Origin: UBA5448 sp045536965
GTDB lineage: Bacteria > Bacillota > Clostridia > Oscillospirales > SIG627
DNA: 64,000 nt
Direction: 5' to 3'
Assembly: GCA_045536965.1 (NCBI GenBank)
Contig: JAZSON010000025.1
Location: 1 to 64,000, forward strand
The translations under genes were made by a program, and so were the position numbers. Under the pieces are notes generated by a model. It made no database searches and was not told the DNA's origin. It worked only from the letters and a program-made list of their open reading frames with translations. This document shows positions 8,880 through 17,160 of the stretch, one piece after another (the stretch's first letter is position 1; every line of letters starts with the position of its first letter).

Positions 8880-8908
8880 ATCATACACGGTTTTAACGGA
8901 TTTGTCAA
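8880..8908 (-). promoter_or_regulatory. Promoter of rnj
   Basis: Minus strand TTGACA (8903-8908), 17-bp spacer, TATGAT (8880-8885), located directly at the end of the upstream nucleotidyltransferase gene. Confidence 0.8.
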
Positions 8909-8916
8909 GGGTGTTA

Positions 8917-11196
8917 TTATTTTCTGTCGTTTCCGTTCAAGATGTCTTGGATTTTTCCTTTCATGTCGGCGCAGAGTTCGGTTGCCGCTTCGGTGGAAAA
9001 GGATTGCGCTATGATGCGAAAGCCGCGCCTTTGGGGGGTGAGGGCGACATAGCCGTTTCCCGTTGTAAAGGCGATGCCTTCTTTTCCTTTGCCGCCCGCC
9101 AACGAGAGACGAGTAAGAAGAGATGCTTTGTATTGGTCGATGTTTGCGGGTGCAAATTCTTCTTCCACGGTTTGAAAGGGGGGGAGATCTTTTAGGGCTG
9201 AAAATAGATTTTCGGGATGAAAGCCATCTTTTTCGGTGAAATGACCGAGAAGCTTGATTGCGGCGAAAACGCCGTCTCGCAGGTAGGGTTGAATGGAGGC
9301 GAGCGCGCGGGCTTCCTGCTCGAATTCTCCGCCTACCGACAGATAGCGGTAGAGGGTCGCCCCGTATGGCGAAAGAACGGTATCGAAAATGCGGGGCGCG
9401 AGGTATGGGATGGCGAAGCTTCGGGCTCCTTTTTCAGCTTCGGCTTTTAAAATGACGGCCGAAAGGTGAGCAAAATCAAATTGTTCGTTTCCTTTGGTGA
9501 GTGTAAGGCGTTTTCCGTTTTCGGAAACGGAAAAACAAATTTCTTGGTTTTTTTCATCCTGATCGCGCCGCACGGTCGCCGAAAGGGAGGTCAGCGCATC
9601 GGCCAAAAGATCGCCGCTGCGCCCCAAGGATACGAAAAAGGTTTCACCCGTAAGAGGTTTGCCGCCTGCCGTGAGGGTGTGGAGATACAATTCGCGACAT
9701 CCTTTGATATTTTCACTTTTTCCGACGGGGCGATCGGGGAAGGGAGCGTCGAAAATTTGTTCGATACGTCGTCTGTATGCATTGGTAACGGGGAGACCGT
9801 ATCGATCGAGGAGGATTGCTTTATATTCCCCGCCGTGGGTCGATACATGGATAAGCAGGGGCGCGACGAAGGTGACGGCGGCAAAGGCGGCGAGGTTTTC
9901 CTCTCCTTCACCCAATCTTTTTGCTGTTTTTCCTGCCAGCATGACACCCGCCGCGACCTCGTTTGCTAAAAGTGTTTCTTCGCAGGAGATGCCGTGCATG
10001 ATGAAAATGTGGTCTTCATCGGCTGCGAGGGCTGCTGCACGGCCTATTTTGACGGCTTGTTCGGTGGAGAGGGTGAGCGGGATGCCGTCGGTATCAAAGA
10101 GCTCGTCGTTTTTTTCGGAAAATGCCCGTTGTCCGCTGTAACGGATGGTGGTATCGGCGGGATAGGCCGTGCCCGGCGGAATGGTCGAAAAATCTTCGAA
10201 TTGGCAGTTTTCTCCCGTGACCACGCCGTCGGGAACTCTTACTTCGCGGCCGACCGTTACCCCTTTTGACAGAATACAACGATCGACACGGCAGTCCTCG
10301 TGGAGGGTGATCTCGGGAAATAAAACAGCACTGTCCACCATACTGCCTCGAAGTAAACGGCAGCCTTCGTTGATGACGCTTCCCGCTGTTACAACGGTAT
10401 CTTCCCCACGGATGACACCATCTGCCTGATAATAGTAGCCATTGCCTGCTTTATAAAGATTGCGGCGGCTTTCGGGGAGAGGAACATCGTTGATTTTGCC
10501 TATCAATGCATCCTGTACACAACGATAATAAGAAGAAGGCGAACCGATATCGCACCAGTATCCTTGGGTGGTGTAGCCTTGCAAAAGAAACCCCTCCCGT
10601 AAAAGCGCGGGGAAAAGATCCATGGAAAAATCATACCGCGCACCCGCGGGGATGTGGGAGAGGATTTTCCGTTTGCAAAGATAGATGCCTGTGTTGACGG
10701 TGTCTGCGAAGGTTTGTGTCCAATCGGGTTTTTCCAAAAAACGGATGACACGGTTGCGCGGGTCGCAGAGCACTACGCCGTATTCGCGGGGACGGGGATG
10801 GCGGGTAAGAAGCAGGGTGACATCGGCACCGCTCTTTTCGTGGGCGGCGATGCAGGCGGATAAATCAAAGTCGAACATACCGTCTCCGCAAAGCACCAGA
10901 AAATCCTCGTCCAGAAAGTCCTCGGCGTTTTTCACACTGCCCGCCGTACCGCGTGGGACCTTTTCTTCATAATAGGTTAAGGAAATACCGTGGCGGCTAT
11001 CTCCCAATTTTTCGCGGATCATTTTTCCTAAAAAACCGAGGGTGATGGCCGCTTCGGTTACACCTGCTTTTGCCAAACGATATAAAATATAGTCAATGAC
11101 GGGACGGTCGGGCAGGGGGAGTAGGGGTTTTGGCAACCGTTCGGTGAGAGGTCTGAGACGTCTTCCTTCACCACCGGCTAAAATGACTGCTTTCAT
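8917..11196 (-). CDS. Sugar-phosphate nucleotidyltransferase fused to degenerate phosphohexomutase
   Basis: 759 residues. The N-terminal 235 residues are a ManC/GlmU-type NTP transferase (MKAVILAGGEGRRLRPLT, then the signature ...LPKPLLPL, and CGDGMF for the metal site). Hexapeptide-like left-handed helix repeats follow to about 350. The C-terminal 400 residues keep the phosphomannomutase/phosphoglucomutase outline but lack its motifs. The catalytic loop S-H-N-P has become STHGG, the metal loop D-x-D-x-D-R has become SENGKR, and the sugar loop GExSGH keeps only GGE. I infer a working nucleotidyltransferase carrying an inactive, perhaps sugar-sensing, mutase domain, for cell-surface polysaccharide precursors. 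The ATG at 11196 follows GAGGTGG; an in-frame GTG at 11205 is the alternative. The substrate sugar is unknown. Confidence 0.85.
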   Translation of the reverse strand: MKAVILAGGEGRRLRPLTERLPKPLLPLPDRPVIDYILYRLAKAGVTEAAITLGFLGKMIREKLGDSRHGISLTYYEEKVPRGTAGSVKNAEDFLDEDFLVLCGDGMFDFDLSACIAAHEKSGADVTLLLTRHPRPREYGVVLCDPRNRVIRFLEKPDWTQTFADTVNTGIYLCKRKILSHIPAGARYDFSMDLFPALLREGFLLQGYTTQGYWCDIGSPSSYYRCVQDALIGKINDVPLPESRRNLYKAGNGYYYQADGVIRGEDTVVTAGSVINEGCRLLRGSMVDSAVLFPEITLHEDCRVDRCILSKGVTVGREVRVPDGVVTGENCQFEDFSTIPPGTAYPADTTIRYSGQRAFSEKNDELFDTDGIPLTLSTEQAVKIGRAAALAADEDHIFIMHGISCEETLLANEVAAGVMLAGKTAKRLGEGEENLAAFAAVTFVAPLLIHVSTHGGEYKAILLDRYGLPVTNAYRRRIEQIFDAPFPDRPVGKSENIKGCRELYLHTLTAGGKPLTGETFFVSLGRSGDLLADALTSLSATVRRDQDEKNQEICFSVSENGKRLTLTKGNEQFDFAHLSAVILKAEAEKGARSFAIPYLAPRIFDTVLSPYGATLYRYLSVGGEFEQEARALASIQPYLRDGVFAAIKLLGHFTEKDGFHPENLFSALKDLPPFQTVEEEFAPANIDQYKASLLTRLSLAGGKGKEGIAFTTGNGYVALTPQRRGFRIIAQSFSTEAATELCADMKGKIQDILNGNDRK

Positions 11197-11264
11197 CTTT
11201 ACCACCTCTTTTTTTCATAGTTTGAAGCGGCAAGTCCAAAAATATACATAAAAAGCAAAATGGG

Positions 11265-11293
11265 TTGACCGTCCACAAAAGATGTGATATACT
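11265..11293 (+). promoter_or_regulatory. Promoter of dnaD operon
   Basis: TTGACC (11265-11270), 17-bp spacer, TATACT (11288-11293), divergent from the nucleotidyltransferase gene. Confidence 0.8.
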
Positions 11294-11325
11294 TTATTCT
11301 GTATCAAAATATCATAGGAGATGTC

Positions 11326-12270
11326 ATGAATTACCGTTTGAAAAAGCCAAATGATGGTGAAATGCTGGTTTTGCCTTTGTCCATTGTTGAAAAATTGGGA
11401 GATATCGGAGAGGATGAACTGAAGTTCATTTTGGCCGCTTATGCCTATGATGCATGTGGCGGGGAGGGCAAAGACAGACTTACATATATATGTGATATTT
11501 GCGGATTTTCCGACAAGCAGTGCGGAGAATACGCTGCTTTTTGGCGCGGTGCCGGTTTTTTGAAAATGGGAAATGCCAAAGTCAAAGAAGCGGTTTTGAC
11601 AAGTGAAAAGAAAAAGGTTTTGTTTGATACCGAGAAAAAACCGAGTTATTCTTCGGCGGAAATTGCGACAGCGGCTGAAAACAGTTTATTCCGCGATCTG
11701 TGCGAGTATGCCCAAAACCGGCTTGGAAAAACCTTTAATACTTCGGAGCTTGCCACCCTCTATTCGTTCCTTGATTATCTGAAGATGCCCGCGGGAGTGG
11801 TGATGCTGGTCATCGAGCATTGTGCCGCCAAGGGAAAAGGTTCTTTGCGTTACGTTGAAAAAATGCTGATTTCGCTTGCCGATGCCGGTGTGGACGATTA
11901 TCCGAAGGCGGAGGCGTATTTGCGGGAATGTCAAAGAAAACAATCGTTTGAAGGCCAAATCAGAGATATGATGGGGCTTGGCTCCCGCGCTTTGACCGTC
12001 AAAGAAAAAACAGCGATCCACGCTTGGTTGAATGAATTCAAAACGCCAAAGTCCTTACTTACCCTTGCGTATGAAAAAACCGTGAATGCCATTAAACAAC
12101 CCTCCATTCCCTATATGCATACAATTTTGGAAGGATGGTTTCGCGAGGGGATTACCGATCCTGCGCAACTGGAGCAAAAATCGATTCCCGCAACCGACAC
12201 AACCCGTTCCTACGATCCTGCCGCATTTTTTGAAGCGGCGGTGAGACGGGGAGAAAGAAAGGATGATTGA
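11326..12270 (+). CDS. DnaD-like primosome protein
   Basis: 314 residues. DnaD family proteins help load the replicative helicase at the origin and at restart sites. The N-terminal half has the winged-helix-like DnaD N domain. Around residues 120-190 and 205-285 are two DnaD C-terminal (DnaB_2) domains, the second ending in a YMHTILEGWFREGI motif (the family's Y-x-x-x-I-L-x-x-W signature). The start is the ATG after TAGGAGA, not the upstream in-frame codon at 11284. Its stop overlaps the ribosome binding region of the next gene, a DnaC-type loader, so both replication factors are made together. Confidence 0.9.
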   Translation: MNYRLKKPNDGEMLVLPLSIVEKLGDIGEDELKFILAAYAYDACGGEGKDRLTYICDICGFSDKQCGEYAAFWRGAGFLKMGNAKVKEAVLTSEKKKVLFDTEKKPSYSSAEIATAAENSLFRDLCEYAQNRLGKTFNTSELATLYSFLDYLKMPAGVVMLVIEHCAAKGKGSLRYVEKMLISLADAGVDDYPKAEAYLRECQRKQSFEGQIRDMMGLGSRALTVKEKTAIHAWLNEFKTPKSLLTLAYEKTVNAIKQPSIPYMHTILEGWFREGITDPAQLEQKSIPATDTTRSYDPAAFFEAAVRRGERKDD

Positions 12271-12272
12271 TC

Positions 12273-13232
12273 ATGGCAGAGATATCCGAAATCCGTCAAA
12301 CGGTACTGGAACGAATCAATGACAGACGTCTGTCTGCAGAGAGACAAGCGGCCTCCCGTGCTGCGGAGGTGCGCGCAAAAATACCCGAAATAGCTAGGCT
12401 TGACGAGGTTTTGCAGTCGGTTTCGCTGGCTCTTTTTGACGGGGTGGGAGAAAAGAGCGTGACGGTGGATGAAATCCGTGCGCGGTACAGACAGACCAAG
12501 CAGCAAAGGGAACAGCTTTTGGTGCAAAACGGTTATCCCGCCGATTATACGCGCGTGAAATACTTTTGTGAAATTTGCGGAGACACCGGCTTTGTCGGGT
12601 ATCGTATGTGTGATTGCGCGAAAAACGAGATTCGCAGAGAAACGGTACAGTCTTCGGGTCTGGGCAGGCTGATTGACAGCCAACGCTTTGAAAGTTTTCG
12701 TTTGGACTATTACAGCGATGTGGCTACGGCGGGAAAAATATCCGACCGTGCACGCATGAAAAGCAATTTTGGACAATGTCGCGCCTTTGCGGAGGCATTT
12801 TCGAGAGAGACTCCGCCCACATCTCTTTTGATGGTCGGCGGCACGGGGCTGGGAAAAACCCATCTTTCCACCGCCATTGCCGCGCGGGTGATGGAACGGG
12901 GTTTTTCGGTGATTTACGATTCGGCTGGCAATATTTTATCTACCATTGAAAAGGTGCAGTACGGGCGTTTGGATGCATCGGCGCAGCAGGATTATTTTGA
13001 TGCCGATCTTTTGATTATCGATGATCTCGGAACCGAATTTGCAGGAAAATTGACCTCCTCTGCGCTGTTTATTTTGGTCAATACCCGTTTGAATCGCAAA
13101 AAGCCTATGATCATCAACACCAATTTGGATCCGATGGCGTTGGAACAGAGATATGAACAAAGAATTTTTTCCCGTTTCTTCGGGGAATTCAATGCTCTTC
13201 TCTTTGTGGGGCAAGATGCCAGAATGAGGTAA
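12273..13232 (+). CDS. DnaC/DnaI-like helicase loader ATPase
   Basis: 319 residues. An AAA+ ATPase that loads the replicative helicase. Residues 1-85 form a coiled, helicase-binding region. Residues 90-115 carry a zinc-finger-like C-x2-C ... C-x-C cluster (FCEICG ... MCDCAKN), as in DnaI. Walker A is GGTGLGKTH near residue 190 and Walker B is LLIIDDLG near 250. The ATG at 12273 has AGAAAGGA 9 nt upstream; an in-frame TTG at 12267 is less likely. It lies 2 bp after the end of the DnaD gene, which fits joint action in primosome assembly. Confidence 0.92.
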   Translation: MAEISEIRQTVLERINDRRLSAERQAASRAAEVRAKIPEIARLDEVLQSVSLALFDGVGEKSVTVDEIRARYRQTKQQREQLLVQNGYPADYTRVKYFCEICGDTGFVGYRMCDCAKNEIRRETVQSSGLGRLIDSQRFESFRLDYYSDVATAGKISDRARMKSNFGQCRAFAEAFSRETPPTSLLMVGGTGLGKTHLSTAIAARVMERGFSVIYDSAGNILSTIEKVQYGRLDASAQQDYFDADLLIIDDLGTEFAGKLTSSALFILVNTRLNRKKPMIINTNLDPMALEQRYEQRIFSRFFGEFNALLFVGQDARMR

Positions 13233-13234
13233 TT

Positions 13235-14434
13235 ATGGAAAAGTTGATTTTGCTGGATGGGGCAACGGGAACCCATTTGATGTCGGCGGGTTTAAAGCCG
13301 GGCGAGTGCCCCGAAAAATGGTTGCTTGAAAGTGATGAGCACCGTGAGGTGTTGATTTCTTTGCAACGCGCTTATATAGAGGCGGGGTCGGAAATCATCT
13401 ATACTCCGACGTTTGGCGCAAACCGCGCTGTCCTTTCCCGTCACGGCTTGGCAGATCGGGTGGGAGAGGCCAACCGTGAGCTTGCCGCGCTTTCTGTCGA
13501 GGCCAAGCGTCGCGCAGGAAACAAGGATGTAAAAATCGCAGGTGATATGTCCCCGACAGGACTTTTTCTCCGTCCGATCGGGGATACCGATCAAGAAGAA
13601 ATAGAGGATATTTACGCCGAACAAGCCGAGGCGCTTTGTGAGTTTGTCGATCTTTTTGTGGTTGAAACTCAGCTTTCTCTTGCAGAAGCGCGCGCGACTG
13701 TTCTGGGGATTCGTCGTGTCAGCGATAAGCCTATCTATGTGACGGTCACGGTGGATGCGGCAGGAAAGACGATGGCGGGAAATTCGTTGCCCGTTTGTCT
13801 GCTTAGTCTTTCTGCTTTGGGGGTAGCGGGGGTTGGAATCAACTGTTCCCTTGGGCCCGATGCCATGGGAGCGTGGCTTAAGGAAATGGCTGACTACCGA
13901 CCGAAAGGCTTGAAATTGATTTGCAAGCCCAATGCGGGCGTGCCGACCGAAAACGGTTTTTCCATGACTCCCGCGGATTTTGCCGCTACCCTTTCGACTT
14001 TGCCCGCGTTGGGGGCCGATATTGTCGGCGGCTGCTGCGGTACCTCTCCTGCTTTCATTGCGGCGGTTAAGGAAAAACTTTCGTTTGCACTTCCGAGCAG
14101 AGTCGAGGCGGATGTGTCTCGTTTTGCTTGCGACGAGCGAAATATTTACGTTTTGGATGAGTTTTTGCTTGCCGACCATGTTATTGCGGCCGATGAAAAT
14201 GCAGAGGATGCCCTTTTTGATCTTTCTCCCGATGAGATTGCCCGCATATTTATTGAGGATGAGGGGCAACTTGAGAATTTTATCGATCTGCTTCCCATGT
14301 TGGATGTGCCCGTTATGCTGGGCGGGACAACGCAAAAAGTTTTGGAGGCGGCATTAAAGATCTATCCCGGAAAAGCCATGATTGAATCGGGGTGTGCTTG
14401 CCCTGCATGGTATTCTCCTGCGGTGAAGGAATAA
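13235..14434 (+). CDS. Homocysteine S-methyltransferase family protein (MetH N-terminal module)
   Basis: 399 residues. The first 290 match the Hcy-binding module of cobalamin-dependent methionine synthase (LLDGATGTHL start; zinc ligands in GINC and GGCCG). After it, residues 300-399 look like the beginning of the pterin-binding module (VPVMLGGTTQKVLEAALKIYPGKAMIES resembles its second strand) but the protein stops there. It therefore lacks a full folate domain and the cobalamin and activation domains. It could be one subunit of a split methionine synthase, or a methyltransferase with another donor. It directly follows the helicase loader with a 2-bp gap, a functionally odd neighbour. Confidence 0.8.
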   Translation: MEKLILLDGATGTHLMSAGLKPGECPEKWLLESDEHREVLISLQRAYIEAGSEIIYTPTFGANRAVLSRHGLADRVGEANRELAALSVEAKRRAGNKDVKIAGDMSPTGLFLRPIGDTDQEEIEDIYAEQAEALCEFVDLFVVETQLSLAEARATVLGIRRVSDKPIYVTVTVDAAGKTMAGNSLPVCLLSLSALGVAGVGINCSLGPDAMGAWLKEMADYRPKGLKLICKPNAGVPTENGFSMTPADFAATLSTLPALGADIVGGCCGTSPAFIAAVKEKLSFALPSRVEADVSRFACDERNIYVLDEFLLADHVIAADENAEDALFDLSPDEIARIFIEDEGQLENFIDLLPMLDVPVMLGGTTQKVLEAALKIYPGKAMIESGCACPAWYSPAVKE

Positions 14435-14436
14435 TG

Positions 14437-14470
14437 AAAAATCCCTCTGCCAAAAACAATCGGGATTTTT
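14437..14470. terminator. Bidirectional terminator
   Basis: AAAAATCCC (14437-14445) and GGGATTTTT (14462-14470) form a stem with A and T flanks on both sides, serving the convergent methyltransferase and holB genes. Confidence 0.7.
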
Positions 14471-14477
14471 TATGCAG

Positions 14478-15476
14478 TCATTTTTTTCCTTGCGCAAGTG
14501 AAACCGCGCGGGTGGCAAAATCGCACATACAAGAGAAAATGTGCGGGTTGCGAGGGAGCAGTGCGGTGTATTCTGCGATGAGATCAAAAAGAAGTGAGGC
14601 GCGGGCGGGTGGCAGGGTGCGACAAAACGACATGAGAGAGGCGGGATTATCGAAAAACAAAAGTGTTTCGGGAAGCTGTCGCATAGAGGTGTAAAGGAGT
14701 ACATCCCGCATGCCGAGGGTTAAAAAGGAGAAGAAAACCGCAAGCTCACTCCGCGTTACCGAAGCGGGGGGGAAGACCGATAAAAGATCGTACATACCCT
14801 TACCGCTTAAAAGCGCTTCTAAATATCGAGCGGTTTTTTGGCGAAGAGCGAGGACATCACCTCCTGCGGCAATATCGGCGGCAAAGCCGAGAGAGCCTCC
14901 TGCGGCAAGGGTGGCGAAACGCAGTTCCTCCTCGCTTTTGGCGGGGAAACGTTCGCGGAGCGCACCGAGAATGGTAGCATCGTCCAAAAGTTCGGTTTTT
15001 AAAAGCAAACTGCGGGATACGATGGTGGGTAGCAATGCCGAGGCCGCTGTGGTCAACAATAAGAAGGTGACACCTGCGGGCGGTTCTTCCAGTGTTTTGA
15101 GAAGAGAGTTTTGCCCCGCCGCATTCATGCACTGGGCGTTTTCTATGATGAAAACACGCCGCTCGGCTTCTACGGGGGTCATATACGCTTCGCCGATGAG
15201 ACGGCGAACATCCTCTGCTTTGATTTGTTTGGAGACATCGTCATGGCGAAGTTCCATGACATCGGAGAAATCGCCTTTTTCTATCAGCGAACATACGCGG
15301 CAGGAAAAGCAGGGCTTTTGCAGGGCAGGGCAGGTGAGGTGGGCGGCAAAATGGCGCGCCAAGGTGAGTTTCCCGCTGCCGTCCGGTCCTTCCAAAATGT
15401 AGGCGTTTAAGACGCGACCGCTTTCGGCCGCGTGGGAAAACGTCGAAAGAAGCGCTTGGTTTTTATAGATCTTCAT
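14478..15476 (-). CDS. holB: DNA polymerase III subunit delta'
   Basis: 332 residues. Part of the clamp-loader complex of the replicative polymerase. The sequence shows an AAA+ fold with a P-loop-like GPDGSGKLTLA at residues 30-40, a zinc module with C-x8-C-x2-C-x2-C near residues 50-66 (CFSCRVC), the sensor region LLKTLEEPP, and SRSLLLK after it. It lies 3 bp downstream of the c-di-AMP receptor gene darA, the same neighbourhood as in Bacillus (darA near holB). The T residue normally following the P-loop lysine is Leu here with Thr next, as in other delta' subunits that do not hydrolyse ATP. Confidence 0.93.
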   Translation of the reverse strand: MKIYKNQALLSTFSHAAESGRVLNAYILEGPDGSGKLTLARHFAAHLTCPALQKPCFSCRVCSLIEKGDFSDVMELRHDDVSKQIKAEDVRRLIGEAYMTPVEAERRVFIIENAQCMNAAGQNSLLKTLEEPPAGVTFLLLTTAASALLPTIVSRSLLLKTELLDDATILGALRERFPAKSEEELRFATLAAGGSLGFAADIAAGGDVLALRQKTARYLEALLSGKGMYDLLSVFPPASVTRSELAVFFSFLTLGMRDVLLYTSMRQLPETLLFFDNPASLMSFCRTLPPARASLLFDLIAEYTALLPRNPHIFSCMCDFATRAVSLAQGKK

Positions 15477-15479
15477 GCA

Positions 15480-15803
15480 TTATGCCTGCTCGAAGCGCTC
15501 GACGTTTAACACGAAGATGGTCGCACCGCCCACCGTGACCTCCAGCGGATAGCTGCCGAGTGCGTTGGGACCGCCTGCGAAATTCATGGGAGTCATTTGC
15601 TTGCGGCGCTTGGAATAGGTGCGGATGATGTCGATAACCTCTTCCACGTGTTCTTCCTCAACACCCGTGATGAAAGTGGAGTTGCCGCTCATTAAAAAGC
15701 CGCCCGTGGTGGCCATTTTCGTGACGTGGAAGCCTGCTTTGGTCAAATGGTTGGAGACGTTTTGGCTGTCGTCGTTGTTGATGATTGCCATGATCAGTTT
15801 CAT
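15480..15803 (-). CDS. darA: Cyclic-di-AMP receptor (PII-like, DUF970)
   Basis: 107 residues, the family length. DarA/PstA binds c-di-AMP and is a PII-like trimer; its downstream partner is not established. MKLIMAIINNDDSQNVSNHL at the start and TGGFLMSGNSTFITGVEEE in the T-loop region are diagnostic. The ATG at 15803 follows GGAGGATATCTC; the upstream in-frame Met is rejected because it would precede that site. Promoter at 15866-15894 on the minus strand. Confidence 0.95.
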   Translation of the reverse strand: MKLIMAIINNDDSQNVSNHLTKAGFHVTKMATTGGFLMSGNSTFITGVEEEHVEEVIDIIRTYSKRRKQMTPMNFAGGPNALGSYPLEVTVGGATIFVLNVERFEQA

Positions 15804-15865
15804 GAGATATCCTCCGTGCATATTGATTTCGGTTTTTATTTGCGGGGGTGGGGTTCCTATAATTT

Positions 15866-15894
15866 ATTATACCATTTTTTTGCCCTCTTGTCAA
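15866..15894 (-). promoter_or_regulatory. Promoter of darA-holB
   Basis: Minus strand TTGACA (15889-15894), 17-bp spacer, TATAAT (15866-15871). Confidence 0.85.
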
Positions 15895-15953
15895 TTCGAA
15901 TAGAAATCCCCCCTGTATTTGCCGGGGCAAGTGGAGGGTGCGCGAATGAACGC

Positions 15954-15982
15954 TTGACACATTTGCGAAATTGTGGTAAAAT
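15954..15982 (+). promoter_or_regulatory. Promoter of structured leader and interrupted small ORF
   Basis: TTGACA (15954-15959), 17-bp spacer, TAAAAT (15977-15982). Confidence 0.8.
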
Positions 15983-15986
15983 TAAC

Positions 15987-16053
15987 GCACAAAGCAAGGT
16001 TTCGTGCGCGTTTAATGAAAGCGCGCGATCGTTTTCCTTTGTGCAGAAAGGAG
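15987..16053 (+). promoter_or_regulatory. Structured leader RNA
   Basis: GCACAAAG (15987-15994) pairs with CTTTGTGC (16037-16044) and encloses a second hairpin built on GTGCGCG and GCGCGC. It is immediately followed by AGAAAGGAG. The fold would sit against the ribosome binding site of the small ORF at 16060. No known riboswitch class is recognised. Confidence 0.4.
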
Positions 16054-16059
16054 AATACC

Positions 16060-16212
16060 ATGTTTTTATAAAAGAAGTCTGTCCGCATCACAATTGCGAT
16101 TTTGTTGGCTGTCGCGCCGGCGCTCGGTGTATGGATGCTGTATTCCCATTTCTTCAGCCCCGCAGCGCAGGTGCGTCGTTGCGCCGCCGAAATAAGAACT
16201 TGTAAAAAGTAA
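16060..16212 (+). pseudogene. Small membrane-peptide ORF with in-frame stop at codon 4
   Basis: After a good promoter and AAAGGAG, the frame reads Met-Phe-Leu-stop. It then continues open for 46 codons as KKSVRITIAILLAVAPALGV and on to a cysteine-containing tail ending in RTCKK. The downstream part looks like a real basic-plus-hydrophobic signal/membrane peptide. A single change (TAA to AAA) would restore a 50-residue ORF. Either it is a recent nonsense pseudogene, or the 3-codon ORF is a leader peptide. No downstream in-frame start gives the hydrophobic segment intact. Confidence 0.4.
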
Positions 16213-16220
16213 AAAAGTGA

Positions 16221-16226
16221 TATAAT
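16221..16226 (+). promoter_or_regulatory. -10 box upstream of membrane protein gene
   Basis: A perfect TATAAT at 16221-16226 lies 53 bp before the ATG at 16280. The -35 region is weak (TTGTAA with a 15-bp spacer). Confidence 0.45.
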
Positions 16227-16279
16227 GAGTGTCCCGCAAAGTTGATTACAGGAATATAGATTTAACAGGAGGTACAGTT

Positions 16280-16999
16280 ATGGATCATACGTTTGCGAAA
16301 AAGAGCAACGCATTAAAGGGCGGTTTTGCGATTAAGACATTCTCGATCATTGCGCTTGTATGTGCGTCAATCTGCTTTATTCGACAAGTCGTCCTCTTCA
16401 GGTTGCTGCATTTATTTGCCCTGCTGTATTTATTTGGCGACTTGTGTTTGTTGATCGCTTCCATTTTGTTCAACCTTTATATTTTCAAGTTTTATGGCAA
16501 ATCGAAGGCAAAGGGTCTTGTTCCGCTTGTTTTGGGTGTTATCGGTTTGGGTGTCATGGTTGAGTTTTTGTTCGCAAATAATATCTTGGGACCCTACACA
16601 TTTTATTACTTTATCTTCTCTTATGCCCAATCTCCCAGAACAGTTATTCCCTTGGTTTGTATAGCCATTCTCGTTTGCACAGCCCTTGCTGTTATAAGTG
16701 CTCTGAAGGGGTTTCACAAAAAAGGCCTTATGATCGTTTCAATGTCTTGGGGTTTGTTATTTGAGTTGTGTCCTTTTGTGTACGTTTCTTATCTCATTAT
16801 AGCTGATATTACCGATTGGTCTGTTCAGAAGTTGTTGGATTTTCCGTTTGTATTGAGCCTTATTGGGGGTTTGATGGCGCTCTTGATCGCTTTGTTGCTG
16901 TTTGCTTTGAACAACAAAATCCCCTCTGTTGATACCGCTTCATCCAAAACGGAAGAAAACGCCGAAACAGACATAGCAAACGAAACCAAACCGGAATAA
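16280..16999 (+). CDS. Polytopic membrane protein, unknown function
   Basis: 239 residues. About six hydrophobic segments cover residues 15-215 (for example IIALVCASICFI, LLHLFALLYLFGDLCLLIAS, LVPLVLGVIGLGVMVEFLF, VIPLVCIAILVCTALAVIS, LIGGLMALLIALLLFAL). The last 25 residues are a charged Glu/Thr-rich tail, presumably cytoplasmic. The ATG at 16280 follows a perfect AGGAGG. I do not recognise a family. It is a single-gene unit ending in the terminator at 17012-17052. Confidence 0.75.
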   Translation: MDHTFAKKSNALKGGFAIKTFSIIALVCASICFIRQVVLFRLLHLFALLYLFGDLCLLIASILFNLYIFKFYGKSKAKGLVPLVLGVIGLGVMVEFLFANNILGPYTFYYFIFSYAQSPRTVIPLVCIAILVCTALAVISALKGFHKKGLMIVSMSWGLLFELCPFVYVSYLIIADITDWSVQKLLDFPFVLSLIGGLMALLIALLLFALNNKIPSVDTASSKTEENAETDIANETKPE

Positions 17000-17011
17000 G
17001 CCCATACGGGC

Positions 17012-17052
17012 AAACACACGCGGGTATCCGAAAAAGATACCCGCGTGTGTTT
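17012..17052 (+). terminator. Intrinsic terminator
   Basis: AAACACACGCGGGTATC (17012-17028) pairs with GATACCCGCGTGTGTTT (17036-17052), a perfect 17-bp stem. Confidence 0.9.
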
Positions 17053-17070
17053 GTTTATCCGTCTCTTCTC

Positions 17071-17099
17071 TTGACAAAGGGCGACAGGTTCGTTATACT
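17071..17099 (+). promoter_or_regulatory. Promoter of leuA-ilvB-ilvN
   Basis: TTGACA (17071-17076), 17-bp spacer, TATACT (17094-17099). The leader is only about 55 nt, too short for a T-box or a leucine attenuator, so classic tRNA-dependent control is not visible. Confidence 0.85.
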
Positions 17100-17160
17100 T
17101 ATTGAGAATGGAATATTATGGCTTACTATATACTTATTATGTTTTTGAAAGGGATTCGGT

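Noticed and set aside
9466..9969. 167-codon frame opposite the nucleotidyltransferase fusion, with others nearby
   Set aside because: Shadow frames of a continuous 759-codon gene with recognised domains.
17100..17160. T-box or leucine leader before leuA
   Set aside because: Only about 55 nt separate the promoter from the start codon, with no specifier hairpin or Leu-rich leader peptide.
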